Assembly: GCA_026168455.1 (NCBI GenBank)
Contig: CM047426.1
Span: 58,625,812 to 58,689,811 of the forward strand
DNA: 64,000 nucleotides
Origin: Theocolax elegans
Lineage: Eukaryota > Arthropoda > Insecta > Hymenoptera > Cerocephalidae
Direction of reading: 5' to 3'
Part shown: positions 1 through 9,951 of the stretch, piece by piece
Layout: each line of letters begins with the position of its first letter
How positions within the stretch are numbered: position 1 is the first letter of the stretch
Made by a program: the position numbers and the translations under genes
Notes under the pieces: model-generated
Database searches by the model: none
Told to the model about the DNA's origin: nothing
The model's input: only the letters and a program-made list of their open reading frames with translations

Positions 1-72
1 ACCTGCAATCACTTACTGTTTCCTGAAAGAAATACAAATCACACATATTAAGCATAATATATACGCATCTCT

Positions 73-597
73 TTATCCATTCATTATCTTGAAGATTAGT
101 TTATTATGTAAATCAAAAGCTAACGGCTTTGTAAATATATCAGCAAGCTGTTCTTTTGACTTAACCCACATCACTTTAACAAAACCCATTTTAACACATT
201 CTCTCACATAATGCTCTTTAATTTCAATCATATGTCGCAACTTATTGTTACCTGTCATTCGGGTGGCTACACCAGCCGCCTTTTGTCGCACCACAAAATC
301 ATAGGTTTAAAATCATCAATTAGAATCAATTTGAGAGAATTTAACAACGAAATTTTATATTGACACGCTTCGCTCATTGCTATGTACTCAGGTTGACAGA
401 TAATGCGACATATAATTGCTTGTGTGTCTTTAAAGATACCGCATCTCCAAACAATTTAATTACAAAACCACTAGTTGTCAAACTATTTTACAATCGGCAA
501 AACTTGCATTAGAATAAGTCTGAATATCATCAGTAGCACCAGTATATTTTAGATCCAAGGCCACACTTCCCTTTAAATACCAAAAAATTCTTTTATC
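73..597 (-). pseudogene. Copia RNase H domain, decayed
   Basis: The C-terminal piece (73-294) contains ADIFTKPL, the conserved tail of Copia RNase H. The stretch 295-597 encodes degenerate RNase H core in more than one frame, including a segment resembling the usual YLKGS start. In the intact family this domain degrades the RNA strand of the RNA:DNA hybrid during reverse transcription. Several frame changes and stops separate the two parts, so no functional protein is expected. It directly follows the RT fragment on the same strand. Confidence 0.75.
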
Positions 598-1727
598 ATT
601 TCCCATCCGGATTTATTCGATGCTTACCGACAATATTTACTGCATAAGTGATATCAGAACGCGTCACATTTGCTAAATACAATAATAAACCCACGGCTTC
701 TCTATATGGAACATTTCGTTTGAATTCGTCATTTTTGCATTCCAATTCCGTCTCATTCTCTTCTCGATCGCGTCTCTTACGATTTTCTACCTGGTTTGTA
801 ATCATCGGAGTCCTCTGCGGATGCATCTCACCAAACCCAAATCTTTGTAACAATTTTAATATATAGCTTTCTTGTGACAGTGTCAAAGTTTTATTCACTC
901 TATCCCGTAAAAACTTAATTCCCAGAAAGCACTTTGGTTTTCCCAGATCAGTCATTTCAAATTCTAATTTCAATTTAGTTTTCACCTCGCTTAGTCGAAC
1001 TTTATCGTTGCTAGCAATTAACATGTCATCAACATACAAAAACCGAAAACAAAATTTTATTCGCCTCTCGCTAAGTAAACAAACATGGTTCGCTATCATG
1101 AGTATATAAACCTATTTTATTAGCGGCTTCCGTAAACCTTTTATTCCAACGTTTCGGACTGATTTTTAACCCATACAGCGCTTTCTTCAATTTACAGACC
1201 TTTTCTCGCTTCTCTTTGCACGTCACATTCATGCCTTCTGGCAATTCCATGTATATCTCTTTGCTTATAGTTCTGTTCAAGAAAGCGGTTTTCACGTCCA
1301 TTTGATATACGTCCAAATCATATTTATTAATGATAGCTAGAACCGATCTTATCAAGGTTAATCTCGAAACAGGTGCGTATGTTTCAACTAAATCATATTC
1401 ATTTCTATCCTTGAAACCTCTTATAACAAGTCTCGCTTTATATTTACACGTCCCTTCTTTTTCCATCTTTTTCTTCAAGACCCATCTAGAATCTATTACA
1501 TTCGGTTTATTTTCGCCTCTCAGAATTTCAAATCGTTCTACTAGTTCCCATACTTCATTTTTGTTCATTGAGTCCAATTCACTCTGAATTGCAGACAACC
1601 AATTTTCTTTGTCATTTGAACTCATCGCCTCTCTATACGATTGTGGGTCACAGTTAATTTTTGCTAGCAGTGCATGATATTTCGGATCACTTAATATTTG
1701 TTCCTTTTCTGTTTCGCTTTCTTTCAC
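596..1727 (-). pseudogene. Copia reverse transcriptase, frameshifted
   Basis: Two overlapping frames together cover the Copia RT domain. The first (1071-1727) begins with the usual WLSAIQSELDS entry region and includes KARLVIRGFKD, ETYAPVSRL, QMDVKTAFLN and KALYGLKISPKRW, which are standard Copia RT blocks. The second (596-1099) carries the catalytic YVDDML motif (about 1018-1033) and LGKPKCFLGIK. The frame changes between 1080 and 1095, within the two dozen codons before the catalytic box. In a living element this enzyme copies the genomic RNA into cDNA in cytoplasmic particles. This copy cannot make the full enzyme. Confidence 0.9.
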
Positions 1728-1757
1728 TTGTAATTTCCTCGGGCGACCACTCTTTCT

Positions 1758-2782
1758 TTATTCTACTCCCTCCTTTCTTATTATTTCCTCAGATTCTCTC
1801 GACACATCTTTCTCATAATTCAAGAACCACTTCTCGTTGTTTACCTTTTCAAAATTATTGTCCCAGTTTTGTTTTTGATTCTTTATGAATCTGTCACCAA
1901 AAACAATTTTTTCATTGAATCTCACATCTCGACTTTCATAAAACCTATTTTCATCTGGTTTGAACAAGACATAACCGGTGGCTTTGTATCCAACAAGAAA
2001 ACTTGGGATTGCAATCTGTCTAAACTTAGAACCTATTTTTCTCTGAATCTTTACATAAGCCATGCAACCGAAACGCCTAAATTGTTTTAAATTCACGGTA
2101 TAATTTGGGTTGAATTTTTCCAAAGGAGAAACCATCTCATTTGACTTGTGCGGAGTTCTATTGTAAGCATAAACAGCAGCACCCAAAGCCAAGTCCCACA
2201 TATTTTCTGGAAATTTGGAATCAAACATCAACGCTCTTACTTTCTTCTGAATAGTCTGATTGAATCTCTCAGCCACACCATTGTGCTGAGGAGTATCAGG
2301 ACATGCCAACTGCAGTTCAGCTCCGAGTTTTTCCAGTACTTTTAACTGTATCGCCTCCCGTAAATTCTGTGCCCTGATTTGATCTTAAGTAACAGACTTT
2401 CGCGTCTCGTCCAAGTAAATTTCACGAAGTTTTAACAAAGTGATCAAGACACGATCCTGTATCATTTTTAAATTTTTTTGGGATATGCCTGAGCTAATCG
2501 GGAATAATCATCTACAAATACAGAAATAAAGCGATATCCCTTTGGGTGTGACTTCGGACTTATCGGTCCCATTATGTCCGAATGAATTATTTGTAATTGA
2601 GCAGATGCTCTCATCCTCGTCTCATGGAAAGGCAATTTGTTCATTTTAGTCATTCTACACACTTCGCATTCAAGCACGGAATTATCAAATTTTACATCAC
2701 TCAATTCCTTAAAATCAGGAAATCTCTTCTGCAAGTTTCTCAGATAAATTAAAAAAAGGCATGATCCATTCTCACATGCCAT
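1758..2782 (-). pseudogene. Copia integrase, frameshifted
   Basis: The 2468-2782 frame contains the CEVCRM half of the HHCC zinc site, then [12 protein letters not shown] with the first catalytic Asp and FVDDYSR with the expected neighbourhood. The 1758-2309 frame contains [16 protein letters not shown] with the catalytic Glu, followed by the Copia integrase C-terminal region ([13 protein letters not shown]). Between 2310 and 2467 the frame is broken, and the second catalytic Asp region is not readable as one protein. The family inserts cDNA into host DNA. The order upstream of RT confirms Copia. Confidence 0.88.
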
Positions 2783-3312
2783 AACATTGACTTATTCGAT
2801 TGAACAGGTAAATCTGTGTCGCTATCAATTTCTTTTTCACATCTCATTTTTTCATCAGGGTTTATAGTTATTTCGTTAGGGTTATGCAGTTTTCTATCTC
2901 TCACTGTTATTTGAAAGCTTGAACCGACTTTCAACACGTCACTTTTATTCTTAATTTCTGACTGAGATTCGATTTCTTGGCTTTCATTTAATTTTACATC
3001 AGGTGTATAATTTTGCTTCCGGTTAGAAGGTACGCAATTGGTGTACAATTGAATTTTTCCGAACTTGATTTTAAACTATCGCTTCGCTTTTCTATTTCGA
3101 CTTCAACCAACCAGTATGGTTTCTCGTATATTCCAGTCAGAAAAGTTTAATTCGAAATGGGATCAAATATCTCTACTCTCTTATTATCCAAATAAATGCC
3201 TAGTCCCTTGTTTACAAATTTTCCGACAATGATTCCGCGCAAATCACATTATTTAAGGTTAAAATTCTATTATTTTCCGTTTTAATATCTACGCATCCCG
3301 CTCCCTCCGATT
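2749..3312 (-). pseudogene. Copia protease remnant and pre-integrase linker
   Basis: The 2749-3048 frame ends in [11 protein letters not shown], matching the histidine half of the Copia pre-integrase zinc site. Between 3049 and 3312 the minus strand encodes a degraded tail resembling the end of a Copia protease (a LNNVICAESLSENL segment followed by a stop). No intact D(S/T)GA active site could be read, so the protease is inferred mainly from position between gag and integrase. Confidence 0.55.
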
Positions 3313-5171
3313 TTAAGCTCGCCTCTGGAATTTTGTTTGAGCATCTCTCACATTTCTGTCATAACTTCCAAATTGTCTTTTGTAAACAAGAGTTCGATTC
3401 TCTTGGTTACATCTCGCATACCTTATAATACCGCGTCCTCTTCCACGTCTCTCGTTGCTCGCATCTCTTGTGCTGGGATTTGGGCAATTCTCGGCCTTAT
3501 GGTCCCGTGATAATTGCCTACAATTGTAGCACAATTTTTCTCCCGAGTTTTTCCTGGGACAGTCACGACTAATATGCCCATATGCGTGACACTCGTAGCA
3601 ACGCATCCCTTCTATTTGTGCGGCATCCAGAGCTACTCTAGGCTATACACTAGTGCTCACTGCCGCACCTCCGCTTCCCTTCCTCATCGCTTCATGCTGT
3701 AAAAGAAATGTTTTTAATTGATTATAGTTTAGATTATTACCCGTCGCGTTTTTGTTCACAAAATTAAGTTCACAAAATTAAGTTAAGCAAACGGCTGAGT
3801 ATGAAGAATATTATTATGTGTTCTTATTATCTCATCAACTTTGTCAACGAAAACTGACACTCTCTCTTTACGTTTAAACACCAAAGAATACAACTGTTCC
3901 CTTAAGTTACCAGACGATAAACTATATTCACATCTCTTAATATCCTTAATTTTTTTCCAGGATCTCTTTCGGGTCTTTAATATCAATTAATTTGGCATGA
4001 TAATTTTGATCGATATGATTTATTAAAATGTCTCTGACTTTAAACTGATCTCGCGTTAACATTTCTCTTTCCGTCGCGTCTCGTTTTTCAGAGTCTTCAT
4101 CAATAATGTACATTAAATCCAAGGCAATTAATTCCGAAGTAAAGTAATCCATAAACAGTTCGTATTTCATTTGTACCGATAATTTATAATCTCTCTTTGT
4201 ACTCGAATCTCTCACATTCAGTAATTTAATCGCGTCTTTACACTCACTCATGTCATTCGATTTGTTAAAATTTTTAGTTTCCGAATTATTTTCTTTCTCT
4301 ACTTCTGATCTAATTAATTTTATTATATCCGCTTTCGGTATAAAGTCATGCTCCGAATTTTCCGTCGAATTATGTGCAATATCTTCAAAATCATTATTAT
4401 TATTATCATAAAACTCATCTCTTACCTCTTTCATTTCCCTTAACACCTCTCGTCCTTCACGAATGCATCCTCTCATCTCCGAACACATTCGTCTCATCTC
4501 ATCGTTGAGGTTGCGCATCTCATCAATATTTTCTCTCAAGTTGTTTTGTTGTGATATGTCGCGTCCCGTCATTGAATCAAAGAAATTGTTTATATCCGTG
4601 ACCACCATGTCTACCCGGATCCTCAAATTCGCAACAGGTTGCATTTTCTCCTCAATAACTTGAGTGACTCTTTCCATCATATTTCTCGTCTCATCCATCT
4701 CATCTGAAAAATCATCTCTTTTAATATTAGGCAATTTAGTTTTGTTTTTAATTCGCATGCTTATGTTGCATTTTTCATCAGCAATAATCAACGGCGCATT
4801 TTTATTTAACACATTCGCTTCTCTGAAATTTCGCTTCTCGTTTATTATCGAATCTCGTTTATCGCTCATCTCAGAGTCCATTTCGCATTCAATATCTCTG
4901 CCCATCTCTTTAACCTTCACGTCCACGTCTCTCAGGTCGACCTCAAACGCATCATCGTTCAACTCATCACTTGTAATACCCATCTCTTTCGCATCATTCA
5001 AATCCCATTTAATCATTTCAGATTTTACTAAATTGCCTAATTCGGTAGAAGGGTAAGTAATTAGCTGGTTTTTTTTTTTGACCGGAATGGTCAGTACTTC
5101 CCTTTTATTGCGCCTAGCTTTGATTGCTTCAGATACCACTCGAATCTGATCTCCTGATAGGTGATCCATAT
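3313..5171 (-). pseudogene. Copia gag with CCHC knuckle, frameshifted
   Basis: A 407-residue frame (3946-5169) continues in a second frame (3783-3986) and a third (3313-3606). The 3313 piece carries CYECHAYGHISRDC, a CX2CX4HX4C zinc knuckle, followed by a second incomplete Cys/His cluster and an RG-rich tail, typical of retroelement nucleocapsid. The middle part (ALDLMYIIDED, RDILINHIDQNYHAKL, SVFVDKVDEII) matches Copia capsid style. The N-terminal part is unusually long and rich in Met, Glu, Arg and Asn. A TTTTTCAG acceptor-like sequence ends right before position 5171, so the start may be spliced. Gag would form the virus-like particle. Confidence 0.8.
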
Positions 5172-5868
5172 CTGAAAAACATGTATCGCAATCAGCTGAT
5201 GGTTCAACCTCTCGAACACAAAGCTGTTAAACCATCAGCGAATGTAGCCAACTAACAGTTGAACACAAAGTGTAGCCAACCACATCCCCACTAATGCACT
5301 GCGAGAACGTACGACGCCTGCAGCACATCAGCAGACCAGCTGTACCGATGAATGCAACTTTTAAAATACTTTGATAATTATTATTTATTATGTACCCAGG
5401 GTACATGTGAATCCGGATTCTGTTGTGAAAATTATTTGCTTTTCAAGAAGGTCTAGACCAACCTTCTGCCCGGGGAAACTCTTCTCATGTCAATTCTCAT
5501 TTTAAAAGCGCATCACTTTGTTAACGTTAACTTTTACTTAATATCCTTTTAACGTTGCTTAGACATTTGTTGGACCGATATTGTATCGAGGAAAAAGAAA
5601 AGAAAGGAACAGGAAGAACAGCTGATCCGAATTTAGCGCGCAAGATCCTGCCTATCTAGCCTTTCGTCTACCACACTTCGCGCTTCTTTGCCTCGAGAAC
5701 GCCCCGCTCTGCGCTCACCTAGTCTCGCTCGTTTCCCTACTACGTAAGTACGCGTTTCCGCTCTCTTCCCCACTTCGCGCGCGCCCGAACTCGCACTTCT
5801 CCCGTATTCGCCCTTCTCTCTTTCTCGAGTGTTCCCGAGCTCGTTCGGCCGCTCCCGCCTTGCGCTCT

Positions 5869-5913
5869 CCTTCTCACTCGCACTCACGCTCTCCTTCTCA
5901 CTCGCACTCTTGC
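5869..5913. repeat. Short direct repeat, ~24 bp x2
   Basis: The block gctctccttctcactcgcac occurs twice in direct succession inside the GC-richer Copia leader (about 5630-5940). The leader here is CpG- and pyrimidine-rich on the plus strand. Reading frames that cross it are low-complexity Arg/Glu or Ser/Leu strings, and I treat them as non-coding. Confidence 0.6.
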
Positions 5914-6285
5914 TCTGCTATTCCTACTTCGTCGCTCACGTGTTCCCGCCGCATGCAATACCCGGTACAAACAAATGCCGCGCTCTGACCTTTCCAAGGT
6001 CCTGTTCCACAAATTTTTCGGACAAAAGACAAACGTGTCTATGAACATTTTTTCGCATCGCACTCACAATTTTTCGCATCTAGGCTTTTCTTATCGCATC
6101 AACACAAGATTAATAATAGATTAATAAATAAATTAATAAAATTAATAAACAATGAATACCGGCCGGTGAATTTGCATAATATGTCTGTCTAAGATCGCAT
6201 CGCAGAACGATATCGTTTTAAACACAAATCACCGCGTCGCTATCAAATCGATTTTCACTTCACTTTAGTAAGAATTTTCACCTAC

Positions 6286-6328
6286 CCTTGGTGATGTTGC
6301 TCGTCGCCTTCTCTCCTTCTTCTGACAT
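6286..6328 (-). other. Possible small leader exon of the Copia gag
   Basis: On the minus strand an ATG at 6328 opens a 14-codon frame that runs into a GTAGGT donor-like sequence at 6285-6280. A TTTTTCAG acceptor-like sequence ends at 5172, and joining the two keeps the gag frame open (phase 1 on both sides). This is a prediction from signals only; the first exon is too short to be recognised by homology. Confidence 0.3.
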
Positions 6329-6566
6329 CCTGGTTATGCACGACTCTTACCAAAAAGAAGAACCTTCTCTGAATTCCCCGCGCAAATGAAAGCGGTGGTG
6401 GGCCGATAACCTAATGGATGATGGGTGGTGGCAGCAATAAAACACGTCTTGCTTACACTTCACTTTGTTTAATATAAATAATAAAATAATAAAAGTACAA
6501 AGCAATACAATCGACATCCCGCGGACGCACCGAAACGATTAATACAGATCGGTAGCTGAGTAGAGA

Positions 6567-6588
6567 GTGTTAGTCCTCCGACTAACAC
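6567..6588. other. Perfect 9 bp hairpin, possible LTR terminus
   Basis: gtgttagtc and gactaacac pair perfectly around a 4 nt ctcc loop. On the minus strand it begins TGTTAGTC, the form expected for the start of an LTR, and it lies at the expected upstream end of the Copia element. Confidence 0.4.
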
Positions 6589-6776
6589 CGTGTGTCGCAA
6601 CGGTATAATGAGTGGAGGGGGAACTCGACCTAAGGGCCGATCGCAACTCCATCAGTTTGCGTCATTTTAAATTTTTTAATTCTGACCTTAGATTCGTAAT
6701 CAGCAAAACCCAAAACTCTTACACACCGAAGTTGAAATGAATTATATATTATCTATTCTTGAAAAAAACATAATTT

Positions 6777-6778
<2 letters not shown>

Positions 6779-6810
<32 letters not shown>
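6779..6810. repeat. (TA)n microsatellite
   Basis: An uninterrupted TA run. It is followed at once by gggtggttctctgtgaca, which resembles the termini of the two long palindromes at 40.6 and 45.4 kb that also sit in TA runs. Confidence 0.9.
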
Positions 6811-6812
<2 letters not shown>

Positions 6813-7124
6813 GTGGTTCTCTGTGACATCGAAGATGAAAAAAATAAATATTGCTATAACTGTGGGAATATGTTTTAGAGGTATCCAGTAGTTCTTCTGA
6901 ATTTTTTCAGATTTTTTCTGGGCCAGTATTTTAAGTTACAGAGAGTCAAAGTTGACATTTTAGCACTTTTTTGCATTATATGCCCATTTTCATGAATTTT
7001 TAGCTCCCAGGGGATGCATTTTTCACTAAAAACATAAGTATGACTTTTTTTGTAAAATTTTCCGAACTTTTCATTAAAAATACTTTTAAAGACATAAATG
7101 TATGCTGTCACACTCTTGTAAGCC
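6811..7124. other. AT-rich stretch, possible single arm of a palindromic element
   Basis: No convincing gene is seen. The first bases after the TA repeat resemble the ends of the palindromic elements near 40.6 and 45.4 kb. I could not find the matching second arm, so this may be a truncated member. Confidence 0.3.
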
Positions 7125-8156
7125 ATTTAAACCTTAAATAGTGAAAATCAGCAATTCTGCTCCGGACTCTGGTAACCTAATACTGTCTAAAAGATGTCTT
7201 TATATAGTCAGAAACTGCCTAAAAATTTCCAGAGTGGGTCTAAATCATTAAGATCACTTATGGTCAAAATATCCGGGAAAAGTGCCCGAAATATTAATAG
7301 AAATGTATATTTGTTGCCTTATAACGATGAATCTAGTAGCATGATCATTGCAAAAAAATTTATGCACTTACCTTGGAATGGTAGAAAAGTATCTCCACTT
7401 GTTTCAGTATCCATCTAATCCCCTGTAAGCTGCTAAAAATACAAATATTATTATAAAATTATAAAAAATTATTTTTTAAACATTTATAATGCTGGATTTT
7501 TAGTTTTACATCCCTTACAAGAATTATAATACTAATCTGAAGGATTACTATAAATGTATCATCATTATTATTATTATTATTATTATTCAGCAATACATTG
7601 TTTAGATTTCACAAACTTGTCACTGTCACGTTATCATATTATTCATTATAATTATATATCCGATTTATTTATATATCTTTTGTATTAAATACGTATATTC
7701 AGTTATTGTAATAATGATGTTTATATATTTATAGTAATCCTTCAGATTAGTATTATAATTCTTGTAAGGGATGTAAAACTAAAAATTCAGCATTATAAAT
7801 GTTCAAAAATTAATTTTTTACATTTGTATAATAATATTTGTATTTTTAGCAGCTTACAGGGGATTAGATGGATACTGAAACAAGTGAAGATACTTTTCTA
7901 CCACTCCAAGGTAAGTGCACAAATTTTTTTGCAATGATCGTGCTAATAGATTCATCGTTATAAGGCAACAAATATACATTTCTAATAATATTTCGGGCAC
8001 TTTTCCCGGATATTTTGACATAAGTGATCTTAATTATTTAGACCCACTCTGGAAATTTTTAGGCAGTTTCTGACTATAAAAAGACATCTTTTAGTCAGTA
8101 TTAGGTTACCAGAGTCAGGAGCAGAATTGCTGATTTTCACTATTTAAGGTTTAAAT
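7125..8156. repeat. 1.03 kb imperfect palindrome (foldback/MITE-like)
   Basis: Left arm 7125-7556 and right arm 7729-8156 are inverted copies, about 430 bp each, with a ~170 bp AT-rich centre that includes a TTA/ATT trinucleotide run near 7565-7590. The outermost 16 bases (atttaaaccttaaata and its complement) match exactly. The arms differ by scattered substitutions and small indels, so this is not an assembly mirror of one sequence. ORFs inside it are small and unremarkable. It looks like a non-autonomous foldback or MITE-like element whose mobilising enzyme I cannot identify. Confidence 0.85.
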
Positions 8157-8320
8157 TTCGGCAAAATATTTATATATTATAGAGATATATGTTTACACAA
8201 CAAATTATTTCTTATTCATTTAAAAATAATAATTATGTTAAATTATAATTAATGTTTTCTTTTTCTTCGAAAACTGTCAGTTCCTTCTTTTACAGGCGGG
8301 AGGCTTCACTGCCCTCCGAA

Positions 8321-8348
8321 CCCCCCCTTTTCCACCCCCCCCCCCCCC
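8321..8348. repeat. Poly-C tracts
   Basis: A 7 C run and a 14 C run separated by ttttcca in an otherwise AT-rich interval (8160-8560) that holds no gene I can recognise. Confidence 0.8.
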
Positions 8349-8568
8349 AGAGCTTCAACCCTTTCCTCTCGTCGCCTACACTTTGCTATCCTTCCTACCA
8401 GTCACAACATTCGCTTTGTATTTACAGTAATGCTAGATCTCAATATCTTAGAAGTTAAAAATTTAAATCAAAATTAAATTTAACGGCTTTTGGTTGAAAA
8501 AAATAGTATATGCTATCGCAAACGCGAATGTAACATTTTCCCTCGTGCGGCTTTGGTGGCATAATGTA

Positions 8569-9098
8569 CTATTTTGCATCCGTTACGCTTTCACAGTCGA
8601 ATTCATAAACACCCGTTTTGTAAACATCTGTCAATTCTTTCGACTTTTTCGACATATGCTCTCGATAATTTGTAGGGATAGACATTTTACCAACATTGCA
8701 CCTTATAAAATTGATAATTTTTCTCATCTCATTTTGTGAAGCACCTAGTTGAACTCGAAAATTATCTAAATTATTTACGTCAAAGGCCACGTTCTTGTCA
8801 ACTTTATTTATTGTGATCTTTTTACTCCGCCCAGCAGTGCTCATATTTAAATCAATATTGGCCCGCCTGCCATTTTCATCCTGGTTGGATTCTACATTGC
8901 ATTTTATAACATGAGTTGCAATTTGCTGTTGGATTTTCTGAGGAAGTTTTTTAACTATTTTTATGGCATTATCCCCGAGATTTTTGCATTCATGAGCTTT
9001 ACCTTTGTCAATTTTTTGAATACAATTAATGCAATATTTTATTGAATCAACAGAATTATAACTTTTATTTAGTTCGAGCTTCTCTGATTTATGTGATT
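8569..9098 (-). pseudogene. Unidentified reading frame, 5' truncated
   Basis: One minus-strand frame stays open from about 9098 to 8569 (roughly 175 codons). The only internal ATG giving a sizeable product is at 8844 (91 residues). The upstream part contains a CINC pair and a KAHEC segment suggestive of a Cys/His zinc site, followed by a basic segment and a helical region (ASQNEMRKIINFIRCNVG). I do not recognise the family. The frame ends abruptly next to the truncated Gypsy gag at about 9.15 kb, so its 5' part may have been lost at that junction. Confidence 0.4.
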
Positions 9099-9156
9099 AA
9101 TAATATCCAGGAGAAATGTCAATTTCTTTATTTATATCCCTAAAGTTTCCTCTACC

Positions 9157-9951
9157 TTTTTCGACGATGCTCGACGATGTTATGGCGTTGAGCAGAACTT
9201 TCAGCAGCGCTTAATGGCGGAAGCGCAAGCACGCAAGCAGGGTAGAGAAGTGCCTGCTCGTGATTACATTTTCTGCTTGCTAACCATATTTAGCAGAATG
9301 AATGCGCCTCCAAGTACGCAGTTTCAGCTAGACATGTTGTATGCTAACATGTTGCCGTCTGTTCGGAAGTTAGTTCCGAAAGAAAAAGTTACAAGCGTCG
9401 ATAGGCTTGTGCAGCTAGCTCGTCAGGCGGAAGAGCTTATCGAGGAAGAGCGGAATTTTCCCGCGCCTCCGCCGCCAGAAAAGAGCGTTCTGCCTTCTGT
9501 GGCTTATAAGCAGCCAGATACCAGAGGTAAGAAGGGCGGTAAAGCTGCTAGCGATGATGCTACGGTAAAAGTAGCGAGTATCGCAGAACCTACGATGGAA
9601 AATTTGGCCAAACTCTTAGAGAAGATGCTAGATGAGAGATTTAGTAAATATGCGAATTCGTTTGCGAATTCCGCCAATAAGAAAGGTCAAACCGCGCGTA
9701 ATTTCCATAAACCAGGTGCGCCGAAAGGAGCAAAGAATGTTTCTGATAAGCCATCTGGCGTGACTAGTACCGAGAGGAATGATGAAAGTAAAAATAAATC
9801 ATCCATTACTAATGGAAAATCCGCGCGTAGTCGCAACCGCGATAAGAAAGCAGGTCCCAAAGAGCGTGTGTACTGCTATCGCTGCGGTTGGCCCGGGTAT
9901 ATTAAGACGGATTGTCCGGAGTGCTCGGGAAACGAGAAAAGGGGCGAATAG
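9157..9951 (+). pseudogene. Gypsy gag, 5' truncated
   Basis: The frame is open upstream of the ATG at 9214 back to about 9157, where capsid-like sequence begins abruptly, so the true start is lost. The readable part contains a capsid C-terminal-like segment (LLTIFSRMNAPPSTQFQLDM and the following helices), a charged linker and one zinc knuckle, CYRCGWPGYIKTDC, near the C-terminus. The knuckle has tyrosine where the histidine of CX2CX4HX4C should be, so zinc binding is probably lost. The next frame overlaps by 40 bases in the -1 frame, the usual Gypsy arrangement. Confidence 0.8.

Larger units (their letters stand above)
1..6588 (-). mobile_element. Degenerate Ty1/Copia LTR retrotransposon, partial
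   Basis: Reading the minus strand from high to low coordinates, the coding pieces come in the order gag, protease remnant, integrase, reverse transcriptase, RNase H. Integrase ahead of RT is diagnostic of the Copia superfamily. All pieces are split by frameshifts, so the copy is dead. The 3' LTR would lie beyond the left window edge. The 5' side is less clear: a 9 bp perfect hairpin at 6567-6588 reads TGTTAGTC on the minus strand and could be the start of the 5' LTR, but no partner LTR is present to prove it. The leader 5175-6560 is non-coding apart from a possible small exon. Confidence 0.85.

Noticed and set aside
5633..6044. Two overlapping frames, one Arg/Glu-rich
   Set aside because: GC-rich leader of the Copia element with a short direct repeat; low complexity on both strands.
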